A DNA stretch of 15,125 nt. It comes from DASRIA01 sp035650255 (GTDB lineage Bacteria > Actinomycetota > Thermoleophilia > Solirubrobacterales > JBBDJG01). The notes below the pieces were generated by a model. That model worked only from the letters and a program-made list of their open reading frames with translations, searched no databases and was not told the origin of the DNA. A program made the position numbers and the translations under genes. Below, in pieces: positions 6,865 to 14,600 of the stretch. Within the stretch, counting starts at the first letter, position 1. Every line of letters begins with the position of its first letter. The stretch lies in contig DASRIA010000002.1 in NCBI GenBank assembly GCA_035650255.1, positions 1 to 15,125 on the forward strand, written 5' to 3'.

Positions 6865-7338
6865 ATGAGCAGTGAGGGACAGCCCCGCGTCCGGCCGGCG
6901 AGCGCTGCCGATGCTCCCGTCTTCGGCCGGCTCCTGCAGGCGTTCAACGACGAATACGACGAGCCGACGCCGGACGCGGCATCGATCGCGGAACGGGCTG
7001 CGCCCCTGATCGAAAGCGGCGAAGTCACGGTCTTGCTCGGAGGCGCCGGGCCCGACGGGTTTGCCCAGCTGCGGTTCCGTCCCTCGCTCTACACGGGAGC
7101 CCTCGACGCTTATCTCGAGGAGCTCTACGTGGTTCCCGAGTGCCGGGGCCATGGGCTGGGCCGAGCGTTGCTCGAAGCCGCCATGGACTACTCGAGGGAG
7201 CGCGGCGCCGCCCACATCGACCTCGGCACGAGCGAAGGCGATCTGGCGGCGATCGCGCTGTACGAGAGCGCTGGGTTCACGAACCACGAAGGCGGGCCCG
7301 ACGGGCCGCGCATGCTGTATTACGAGCGCGACCTCTAG
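6865..7338 (+). CDS. GNAT-family N-acetyltransferase
   Basis: This is a 157-residue single-domain GNAT protein that should transfer an acetyl group from acetyl-CoA to an unknown amine. Residues 8-30 form the typical first strand and helix (VRPASAADAPVFGRLL). The acetyl-CoA pyrophosphate loop is R94-G-H-G-L-G99, just after the core strand LEELYVVPE. YESAGF at 133-138 is the standard motif B end. Length matches the family. The ATG at 6865 puts VRPAS eight residues in, as usual, but no ribosome-binding site is visible, so the mRNA may be leaderless. Its stop is 15 bases from the end of the convergent glutathione transferase-like gene. The substrate cannot be told from the sequence. Confidence 0.9.
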   Translation: MSSEGQPRVRPASAADAPVFGRLLQAFNDEYDEPTPDAASIAERAAPLIESGEVTVLLGGAGPDGFAQLRFRPSLYTGALDAYLEELYVVPECRGHGLGRALLEAAMDYSRERGAAHIDLGTSEGDLAAIALYESAGFTNHEGGPDGPRMLYYERDL

Positions 7339-7353
7339 CGCGCCAGGGTGCTG

Positions 7354-8052
7354 TCAGGCCGCCGCCGCGCGGATCTGCCGCGGCGTGAACTCCTCGCCCA
7401 TGATGCCCCGCGACCAGTCCAGCAGCCGCGACACGGCAGGGTCGCCCGCGACCGCGGTGTACTGCAGCGGCGCCGCCATCGCCGCAAGCGTCACGTCGGC
7501 CAGCGTGAGCCGATCGCCGACCAGGAACTCCCCGTCGCCCAGGCGGTCGAGGGCAACGCGGGCCTGCTTGCGCGCGGTTTCGAGGTCGCGCCTGTTCTGG
7601 GCATCGCTGATGCCGAACCGGCGGCGGAGCACCTGTGCCGCCACCGCACCGCCCGCACGCTGAAACGCTGCAGGCCGGCCGGGGAAGAACATCTTGCCGA
7701 GGTCGGCGCCGCCGGTCAGCACGCGGTAATAGGCCATCCGCCGCGTGAGATCCATGAATGCCGCGTCGGCCCAGTGCATCAGCACCACCGACTCCGCGCG
7801 GTCGCGCGGGTCCGCGGGCAGCAGCGGGGGGTCGGGGTGGCGCTCCTCGACGTCGAGCAGGATCTGCGTCGAGCCGGCCGTGGTGCGGCCCTGCTCGACC
7901 AGCACGGGGACCAGCTCCTGGCCCGACAGTCGTTTCACTCCTCGCCGCGCCGCTGGGTTGATGTCGACCGTCTCGTACTCGAGGCCCTTGAGGTCGAGGG
8001 CGCGCCTGACCTTCACGCAGTTGTGCGAGAAGGGGATCTGGAACAGCTGCAC
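7354..8052 (-). CDS. Glutathione S-transferase family protein
   Basis: This 232-residue protein has an N-terminal thioredoxin-like domain (about 1-75) and a helical C-terminal domain (about 90-220). The family detoxifies electrophiles with glutathione or a related thiol. FSHNCVKVRRAL has a Ser-x-x-Cys (Ser9, Cys12) where GST or glutaredoxin-like proteins place the thiol-activating residue. VPVLV gives the cis-proline, and GSTQIL corresponds to the usual E/D-S-x-x-I glutathione contact. GDRLTLADVTLAAM at the back is the N-capping motif of the C-terminal domain. Actinobacteria generally use mycothiol rather than glutathione, so the true cofactor is open. The GTG start is the first place that preserves the N-terminal strand; the frame continues upstream without a better start. 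It is divergent from the next gene. Confidence 0.88.
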   Translation of the reverse strand: MQLFQIPFSHNCVKVRRALDLKGLEYETVDINPAARRGVKRLSGQELVPVLVEQGRTTAGSTQILLDVEERHPDPPLLPADPRDRAESVVLMHWADAAFMDLTRRMAYYRVLTGGADLGKMFFPGRPAAFQRAGGAVAAQVLRRRFGISDAQNRRDLETARKQARVALDRLGDGEFLVGDRLTLADVTLAAMAAPLQYTAVAGDPAVSRLLDWSRGIMGEEFTPRQIRAAAA

Positions 8053-8078
8053 GACGGCGAGTTTGACACCATCCCGGC

Positions 8079-9017
8079 GTGGGCACCCGGCTCACCGAAC
8101 TGCTGCAGTCCGAGCTCCCGCTCCAGCTCGCGCCGATGGGCAGCGTGTCGGCGACGCCGCGGCTTGCGCTGGCCGTCGCGGACGCCGGCGGCCATGCGAT
8201 GTACCCCGGGTTGGGATTGCCGCCCGAGGCGCTCGAGACGGTGCTCGACGAGCTTGCGGCAGGCACCCAGGCGTTCGGAGTCAACTTCATCGTGCCGTTG
8301 ATGAACCGCGACGCGCTCGACCTCGCCGCGGAGCGTGCGCCCTACGTCGACTTCTTCCTCAGCGAGCCGGACGCCGCGCTGTGCGAGGTGGTGCATGCGG
8401 GTGGCGCGGTCTGCGGGTGGCAGGTCGAGTCCCCGCTGGAGGCGCTCGCGGCCGAGGCCGCGGGCTGTGACGTGGTGATCGCCAAAGGGCTCGAGTCGGG
8501 CGGGCGGAAGCGCATCGAAGGACCGGAGCTGATGCAGTTGCTGGAGGAGATCCTGGACACCGTCTCGATCCCCGTGATCGCCGCCGGCGGCATCGCAACC
8601 TCCGACGGAGTCACCGCGGCGTTCGCGGCCGGTGCCGACGGCGTTCGCATCGGAACCCGGTTCATCGCGGCGGAGGAGTCCGACGCCCACCCGGTGTGGG
8701 TGCAGGCCGTGATCGACGCGGACGCGGGCGATTCGGTCGTCAGCACCGCGTTCAACAACGGGATGCCCCAGCCGGGCCCTCACCGCGTGCTGCGCAGCTC
8801 GATCGAGGCAGCCGAGGCGCTCGACACCGAGGAGGTCGGTGTGATGCGCCTCCTGGGCGCCGAGATCCCCGTCACGCGGTTCGCTCCCAACCCGCCCACG
8901 CGCTGGTCGACCGGGAAGGTCGAGGCGATGCCGTTCTACGCCGGGACGTCGGCCGGAGCGGTGACCGCCGTCCAGCCGGCGCGCGAGATCGTGCGCGAGC
9001 TCAGCGCGGGGCTCTGA
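8079..9017 (+). CDS. Nitronate monooxygenase / 2-nitropropane dioxygenase family flavoprotein
   Basis: This 312-residue TIM-barrel protein belongs to the FMN-dependent NMO/FabK family, which oxidises nitronates or acts in related flavin reactions. LQLAPMGSVS near residues 15-24 is the N-terminal flavin contact. VIAAGGIAT followed by GADGVRIGTRFIAAEES forms the FMN phosphate site. The segment that normally reads E-A-G-G-H here reads ESGGR, so Arg143 replaces the His that acts as catalytic base in class I enzymes. The GTG start lies only 26 bases from the start of the divergent GST-like gene, and no ribosome-binding site is visible, which suggests a leaderless or overlapping promoter. The 3' end overlaps the convergent hydrolase gene by 17 bases. 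The true substrate is uncertain. Confidence 0.87.
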   Translation: MGTRLTELLQSELPLQLAPMGSVSATPRLALAVADAGGHAMYPGLGLPPEALETVLDELAAGTQAFGVNFIVPLMNRDALDLAAERAPYVDFFLSEPDAALCEVVHAGGAVCGWQVESPLEALAAEAAGCDVVIAKGLESGGRKRIEGPELMQLLEEILDTVSIPVIAAGGIATSDGVTAAFAAGADGVRIGTRFIAAEESDAHPVWVQAVIDADAGDSVVSTAFNNGMPQPGPHRVLRSSIEAAEALDTEEVGVMRLLGAEIPVTRFAPNPPTRWSTGKVEAMPFYAGTSAGAVTAVQPAREIVRELSAGL

Positions 9018-9672
9018 CCGGGACGACGCCGGGAAGCCAGCCCCGCACGGCGGCCGCAACCGCTTCGAGGTCGGTCCGCAGGCTGTGATCGCCCGGCACC
9101 TCCACCACCGTGCGCGTCTTGGCCGGCGGCGGCATGCCGAACCTGTCGCTGCCGCCCTGCACGACGAGCACCGGCACCTCGACCGCGTCGAGCTCGGGCA
9201 GCCGGCTCTGCGGCGCGGCGGACCTCGCCGACCGGCGCGGCGGCGGCAGGAGCGGGAACGCCAGGCACAGGACGGCGACCGCGCCGGTCGCTCCGGCGGT
9301 CCGACAGGCGACGCGGGCGCCCAGGGAGCGGCCGCCCGCGATCAGCGGCAACCCGGCAAGCTCGGAAGAGGCCAGCTCCTCGACGACGGCAATCCAGGCA
9401 GCGTCGAGCTGGCGCGCCGGAGCGGGCGCACGCCGGCCGGCGACGCGGTAGGGCTGCTCGACCAGCGCCACGTTGACTCCTTCCGCGAGCGCGGCGTCCG
9501 CGGTCGCCACGAGGTCCCGCGCGGTCACTCCCCCGCCCGCGCCGTGGCCGAGCACGAGCCCGGCCCGCGGTACTTCTGCGGTCTGGAGATGAGCGCGCGC
9601 AGGGCCATGCGGGGTTTCGAGCTCGCGCACCGTCACGAGTCCATGCTGACATGCGTCGGACACACGCCTCAT
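9001..9672 (-). CDS. Alpha/beta hydrolase, KANL3/Tex30-like
   Basis: This is a compact alpha/beta hydrolase of 223 residues if it starts at the ATG at 9672. The oxyanion-side GHGAGGG is at 42-48. The nucleophile elbow GGRSLGA gives Ser116, the acid is Asp176 in QGGSDRFG, and the base is His196 in PGDHSL, so the triad is complete. The pattern TPHGPARAHL before the first strands is common in small bacterial hydrolases related to KANL3/Tex30, whose substrates are largely unknown. The ATG overlaps the stop of the upstream CBS-methyltransferase gene (ATGA), which favours coupling. A GTG at 9636 gives 211 residues and also fits the family N-terminus. The 3' end overlaps the convergent flavoprotein gene by 17 bases. 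Confidence 0.85.
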   Translation of the reverse strand: MRRVSDACQHGLVTVRELETPHGPARAHLQTAEVPRAGLVLGHGAGGGVTARDLVATADAALAEGVNVALVEQPYRVAGRRAPAPARQLDAAWIAVVEELASSELAGLPLIAGGRSLGARVACRTAGATGAVAVLCLAFPLLPPPRRSARSAAPQSRLPELDAVEVPVLVVQGGSDRFGMPPPAKTRTVVEVPGDHSLRTDLEAVAAAVRGWLPGVVPVRAPR

Positions 9673-10799
9673 CCCGTAGCCACGCACGCCACGACGTCCT
9701 GGACCGGCCACGCACCCTCCTCGTGGTGCAGCAGCCGCAGGCCGGGCCGCTTGGAGATCGTGCGCGCCACCCACTCGGTGGTGCACACCGTGAGGCCGTA
9801 TCCGGGCCGCCCGGTGAACTCCGAGTAGCCGAAACCCGTTGCCGTGCACCCCTCGACGATCCGGCGGCGGAGGTGCTCCTCCTGCGGCGCCGCAAACAGC
9901 GTCCCGTCACGCAACGCCGGAAGGACCGCCTCGCCGAGGACGGTGAACACCAGCAGCCCGGATGGCGCCAGCACCGACTCGAACAAGCTCAGGAAGGCGT
10001 CCCACCGTCCGGCATCGAGATGCGTGAGCAACGAGGCGCACCAGACGAGGTCGAACCGCCCTTCCAGCCGGATGCGGGCCGGGTCCTCGTGCGAGATGAA
10101 CGGGGTCGCGCCGAATGTCCGGGCGCAGAAGCGCACCCCGTCTCGGTCCACGTCACAGGCCGCCAACTGCGCCTGCGGATAGACCGCTTTCAACGTCCGC
10201 AACACGCGCCCGTGACCACACGCGAAGTCGAGGATCGACCGGAGGCCCTCCTTGCCGGCTGCGGCCTGCGCGCGCTGCACCCCCTCGACGCCCAGGGCCC
10301 CGGCCCACAGGTAGCCGACCAGGTGGCCCTCGAACATCTTGTCGTTGGGCGAGATGTCGAGGATCACGTCCTCGAGCGGGGGTCCCATCCTCGCGACGAG
10401 CTTGCGGTAGTCGAGGATGTCACCGCGCGTCACGATGCCGAGGTCGCGATCGCCGTCGGCGACGGGCAGCCGGCCGACCGCCTGCGCACGAAGAGACTCG
10501 AAGACCGAGTCGAGCGACTCTTGCGCCCCGACCGCAGTCACGGGGCGAGCGACCTCACCGGCGAACGCCTGTGACAGATCGACGCCGTCGGCGCGCAGCG
10601 CACCGAGCATCTGCCTCGTCACGACCCGATCCAGCCGGCCGTCGTCTCCGCGCACGAGCATCGCACCCAGCCGGTGCTCATCCATCCGCGCCTCCACGTC
10701 GAGCACGGGCTCCGCCGGCAAGGCAGACTCGAACTCGGTCACGAGCAAGTCGCGAGCCACGCTGATCGCCACGCACGCAAGTATTGCGGCCGGCCGCAT
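9669..10799 (-). CDS. Two CBS domains fused to a class I SAM-dependent methyltransferase
   Basis: This 376-residue protein joins a CBS pair to a methyltransferase. CBS 1 spans about 14-68, with GAMLVRGDDGRLDRVVTR. CBS 2 spans about 85-135, with VGRLPVADGDRDLGIVTRGDILD. CBS pairs usually bind adenosine ligands such as AMP, ATP or SAM and act as regulatory modules. A linker with NDKMFEGHLVGYLW leads to the Rossmann methyltransferase, whose motif I is ILDFACGHGR (189-198), acidic residue Asp216 lies in ACDVD, and FDLVWCASLLTHL (249-261) is motif IV-like. The end of the protein is a conserved extra sheet. The methyl acceptor is unknown. The start could be the ATG at 10799 or the GTG at 10772; neither has a clear ribosome-binding site. 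The stop overlaps the hydrolase ATG, so both probably share a transcript. Confidence 0.85.
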   Translation of the reverse strand: MRPAAILACVAISVARDLLVTEFESALPAEPVLDVEARMDEHRLGAMLVRGDDGRLDRVVTRQMLGALRADGVDLSQAFAGEVARPVTAVGAQESLDSVFESLRAQAVGRLPVADGDRDLGIVTRGDILDYRKLVARMGPPLEDVILDISPNDKMFEGHLVGYLWAGALGVEGVQRAQAAAGKEGLRSILDFACGHGRVLRTLKAVYPQAQLAACDVDRDGVRFCARTFGATPFISHEDPARIRLEGRFDLVWCASLLTHLDAGRWDAFLSLFESVLAPSGLLVFTVLGEAVLPALRDGTLFAAPQEEHLRRRIVEGCTATGFGYSEFTGRPGYGLTVCTTEWVARTISKRPGLRLLHHEEGAWPVQDVVACVATG

Positions 10800-10835
10800 T
10801 CAACGTGGCGGGCAGCGCAGGTTCGACGCCGGGTG

Positions 10836-11114
10836 CTAGGAGGGGTCCCGCGAGGGACGCAGCCACGGCACGGACAGGCACACGGCCGTCGCGAGCAGGC
10901 CGCCGGCCGCGACCCCCGACGTCACGCCGATCAGCACAGGCAGCATCACGTCAGCGAGCGCTGTCCACGCGTGCGTGCTCGGTGCCTCGGTCGGCCCGGC
11001 GAGCATTCCCTGCCAGAGTCCCGTCAGGCCCCCGGCCGTGCAGCAGGCCGAAAGCAGCAGCGCCCGCACGTCGCGGCGCAGGCTCCCGCCCATGTACTCG
11101 CGCAACGCGGCCAT
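10836..11114 (-). CDS. Small two-helix membrane protein, unknown function
   Basis: This 92-residue hypothetical protein is not recognised. After a basic stretch (residues about 4-17, with several Arg) there are two hydrophobic segments, about 17-41 and 52-86, the second rich in Gly, Ala, Val and Leu. Two adjacent Cys lie in the first. The C-terminus is short and basic (LRPSRDPS). It lies 63 bases after the Ala/Arg-rich membrane protein gene and 36 bases before the CBS-methyltransferase, all on the - strand, so it is likely part of the same unit. The ATG at 11114 has only a weak GAAG upstream; an ATG at codon 8 is an alternative. Its small size means that the coding call itself is not certain. 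Confidence 0.6.
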   Translation of the reverse strand: MAALREYMGGSLRRDVRALLLSACCTAGGLTGLWQGMLAGPTEAPSTHAWTALADVMLPVLIGVTSGVAAGGLLATAVCLSVPWLRPSRDPS

Positions 11115-11177
11115 GCGACTTCATCGGCCGCCGTGCAGCGGGCTTGAAGCCGGAAGCGCGGCGCCCGGGCTAGAGGA

Positions 11178-11684
11178 TCAGCCGGAGTCGTCGAAGTTGC
11201 CCCCGCCGCCGCCGCCGGAGACCGACTTCTTCGGGGCAGGCGCGGAGACAGGCGCGGGCTTCGGCTTGGACGCCGGAGCCGGAGTGGGGTTGACGACCCG
11301 GATCGGCGCCGAAGCGGCGGGGCGCGGGGCGCTGCGCACGACGGTCCGGCGTGCGGAGCTTGCGCGGGCTCGGGCGGCAGCCGCGGCGCGGCGCTCGGCG
11401 CGTTCGGCGCGAATCGCCCGCAGGCGACGCCGCTCCGCCAGGATCCGCGCACGCTCCGCGGCGCGGCGCTTGGCGGCCAGCGCCTGGGCCTCGACCGAAC
11501 GCACGGAGCCGACCGGGGCGGATCGCAGCGCCTCGCGCTTGAGCGCGATGGTCTCGCCGCCCGCGGACCCTCCGCCGGCGGCGCTGAGCATGAACACGAC
11601 GCCCGCGGCCCCGATCAGGGCAACGGCGAGCACGGCGGTGTACTCACGCAGCGTGTACTGGCGGGCGAACTCTAGGACTGACAC
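11178..11684 (-). CDS. Membrane-anchored Ala/Arg-rich protein with polyglycine tail, unknown function
   Basis: This 168-residue protein is not recognised as a family member. A short cytosolic start (VLEFARQYTLREY) precedes one transmembrane helix at about 16-36. Next comes a Gly/Ser hinge, then a long Ala/Arg/Glu-rich helix at about 63-110 that is probably a charged single helix or coiled coil. A Pro/Ala/Lys-rich extended region (about 117-150) follows, and the protein ends in six glycines and NFDDSG. The GTG at 11684 is chosen because GAGG (11693-11696) stands eight bases upstream; a GTG at 11717 would add 11 residues. The gene overlaps the 3' end of the PKD-protein gene by 13 bases, so the two are coupled and probably act together at the cell envelope. 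Low complexity makes homology hard to judge. Confidence 0.7.
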   Translation of the reverse strand: MSVLEFARQYTLREYTAVLAVALIGAAGVVFMLSAAGGGSAGGETIALKREALRSAPVGSVRSVEAQALAAKRRAAERARILAERRRLRAIRAERAERRAAAAARARASSARRTVVRSAPRPAASAPIRVVNPTPAPASKPKPAPVSAPAPKKSVSGGGGGGNFDDSG

Positions 11685-14600
11685 TTTGCCGGCCTCATGC
11701 TGCCCGGCATCAGGCACCGGTCGACGCGCTTGGGCGGCTTGCCGCGCCGGATCTTGATGCTGGTGTACTTGCCGATCGTGCCGGCCTTCGTGACGAAGAT
11801 CTTGATCATCATGCCGCTGCGCAGCAGGCGGTTCTCGAGCTTGCGGACCCGCAGCTTGCGCGCCGCCTTCGCGGCCCGCGTGTCGCGCGTGAACGGGCAG
11901 CCCTTGCCGGCGCAGCGCACGGTCAGCGTCGAGCCCGCGGGCACGTCCACCGTCAGCACCCGGAGCTTCGTCCCGCTCTTGACGATCCGTCCCGCCATGC
12001 GCACGATCGGGAACGGCGTCAGCGCGCGCAGGCGCGTCACCTCACCCTTCGGTGCGGCCGGCGGCACACTCACCACGATGGTCTGGGTCACGATCGCGAA
12101 CGAGTCGCCGGTGTCCATGACCCGCATGCTGACGTTGAAGCTGCCGGCGGAGAACGTGCGGCTGGCGCTCGAACCAAACGTCTCGTAGGAGCCGTCGCCG
12201 TCCAGGTCCCAGTCGATCCGCTCGATGTTCTTGTCCGGGTCATCAGCGGTCGAGAAGAACGTCACCAGCTGGCCTGCCAGCGGCGCCGCCGGCCGGAAGT
12301 CGAACGACGCCGTCGGGGGCCGGTTGCCGATCACGATCGACTGCTCGCCGGTGTCCGTGCCGAGGTTGTCGTCGGTGACCTGGATCCTGACCGTGTGGTT
12401 GCCCGGCGTCAGGAACGCCTTGGTCACCTTGCTGCCCGTGCCGTCGTCGAACGCACCATCGTTGTCGGTGTCCCACTCGATCTTGGTGATGCTGCCGTCA
12501 GGGTCGACCGAAGTCGAGGTGAGGGTCACAACGTCCCGCGGATTGGGCGACACGGGGTCGTACGCGAAGGTCGCAAGCGGCAGCGAGTTGGCCACCGTGA
12601 CCTCGCGGGTCGCCTGACCGGCGGCGCCCCGGGCGTCCTTCACCTGCACCCTGACGAGGTACTTCCCTGCCTTCTTGTACAGAGACCACGACGCCGAGAT
12701 GCCCGAGGCGTCGTCGTACTCATTGCCGTCGTCGAAGTCCCACAGGAAGCTCGCCGGCTGGATGGCCTCTTTTTCCGGGTCGTCCGCAACGGCCGCGAAC
12801 TCGATCGGGGCCTGCGTACCCGGCGCAGGGGTGAGCAGCTGGATCGACACGGTCGGCGCGCGATTCTGGACGTTGACCGTCTTGCCCAGCGTGTGCGTGG
12901 CGCCATCGTCGTCAACCACCTTCAGCGTGACGAGGTGAAGGCCGGGAAGGCTGAATGGCCGCTCGACAACACCGCCGGTCGCGTCGATGGTCCCGTCGTT
13001 GTTGAAGTCCCATTCGTACCGTGCGATGGTGCCGTCGGCGTCCTTCGCACCGTTGGGGCCCGTAGCGTCGAACTTCACGTTCGTCAGGCTCAGCGGGTTT
13101 GTATTCGAGATCGTGAAGGCTGCCGTCGGCGAGGTGTTGCCGCCGATCACGATGGGCAGGGCATCCTCGTCCACGGCGCCCGAGTTATCGGTGACCTTCA
13201 GACGGATCGTCCTGCTCGATGGGGTGGCCGGGAACTGCTTCGTGATCTGGGTCCCCGTTCCGTCGTCGTAGCCGTCGTTGTCGATGTCCCACTGGATGGT
13301 CGCGATGGAACCGTCCACATCCGTCGACACGGACTTGAACGTGACATTGACGTTCTTCTGCACTGCGGTCGGGCCATCGATCTTCGCCACCGGCGCGCGG
13401 TTGGCGACCTGCACGGTGCGGGAGACGTCGACCCGATTGCCGTCATCGTCGGTCACGCGCAGCTTCACCACCTTCGCGCCCGGCGTCGTGAAGGTGCGGT
13501 CGGCCTCGATGTCGTTGCCGTCATCGAACGAGCCGTCGTTGTCCGTGTCCCAGCGCACGTCCGCGATCAAGCCGTCCGGGTCCGACGACGTCGAGGTGAA
13601 CACCACGCGCTGGGCCGAGAGCGGCGCGTCCGGGCTGAAGGTGAAGGATGCGCTCGGCGGCGTGCCGGTAACCGGCACGGTCTTCGAAACGGTGTGCGAC
13701 CCGCCGTCGCTGTCGGTGACGCGCAGACGCACGGTGTTGTTGCCCACCGTGTCGAAAGTCTTCTGGGCGGTCGCGCCGAAGGCGTCGTCGTACTGGCTGT
13801 CGCCGTCCAGGTCCCACTCGAGCATCTGGATCCGGTTCTCCGGATCGCTCGCGAGAGAGTTGAAAGTGACCTGCTCGTTCTTCTTCGGAGCGGCCGGCGT
13901 GAAGTCGAAGTTGGCGGTCGGCTGCCGGTTCGCGACCACCACGCTCTTCGTCGCGACGTGGCTGTCGCCGTCGTCGTCGATCACCTTCAGCGCAATCTGG
14001 TACGTGCCGGACTGCGAGAACACCTTGGTGGCGACGTCCGTGAGGTGGTCGTTGAAGTCGTCGTCGCCGTCGAGCTCCCAGCCGTAGCTGACGATCGTGC
14101 CGTCGGTGTCGGTGGACGTCGAGTCGAACGAGACGGTCTCGAGCGTCTTGGGCGAGGCTGGGGTGATCGTGAAGTTCGCAGTGGGCGGGTCGTTTGGCGG
14201 CACGCCGACCGTCACCACCTTCGTGAGGTCCTTCCAGGCGCCCTCGTTGTCCGTGACCCTCAGGCGCGCCGTGTAGTCGCCGCCGAACAGGTACGAGTGG
14301 GTGACCTGCGTGCCGCTCGCGTCGTAGATCCCATCGTTCTCGAAGTCCCACTGGGTCGTTGCGATGGAGCCGTCCGAGTCGCTCGACGACGACGTGAAGG
14401 TCACGGTCTGGAGCACCATCGGATCCGCCGGGTTGAACGTGAACGCCGGCGTCGGTGCGACGTTGGGCGGGTCGATCACGTCGACCGTCTTGCTGATCGT
14501 GTCCGTGCCGCCGTCCAGATCCTCGACGCGCAGCGAAACGGTGTGCGGGCCGCCGGACGTGAAGCTCCTGGAGACTGTGGCACCTGTCGCTTCGAAGCTG

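Noticed and set aside
8063..8068. Perfect TTGACA, like a -35 box, before the flavoprotein gene
   Set aside because: It lies 10 bases before the GTG; a matching -10 would fall inside the coding sequence, and no good one is seen. Starting at a later codon would remove the flavin-binding N-terminus.
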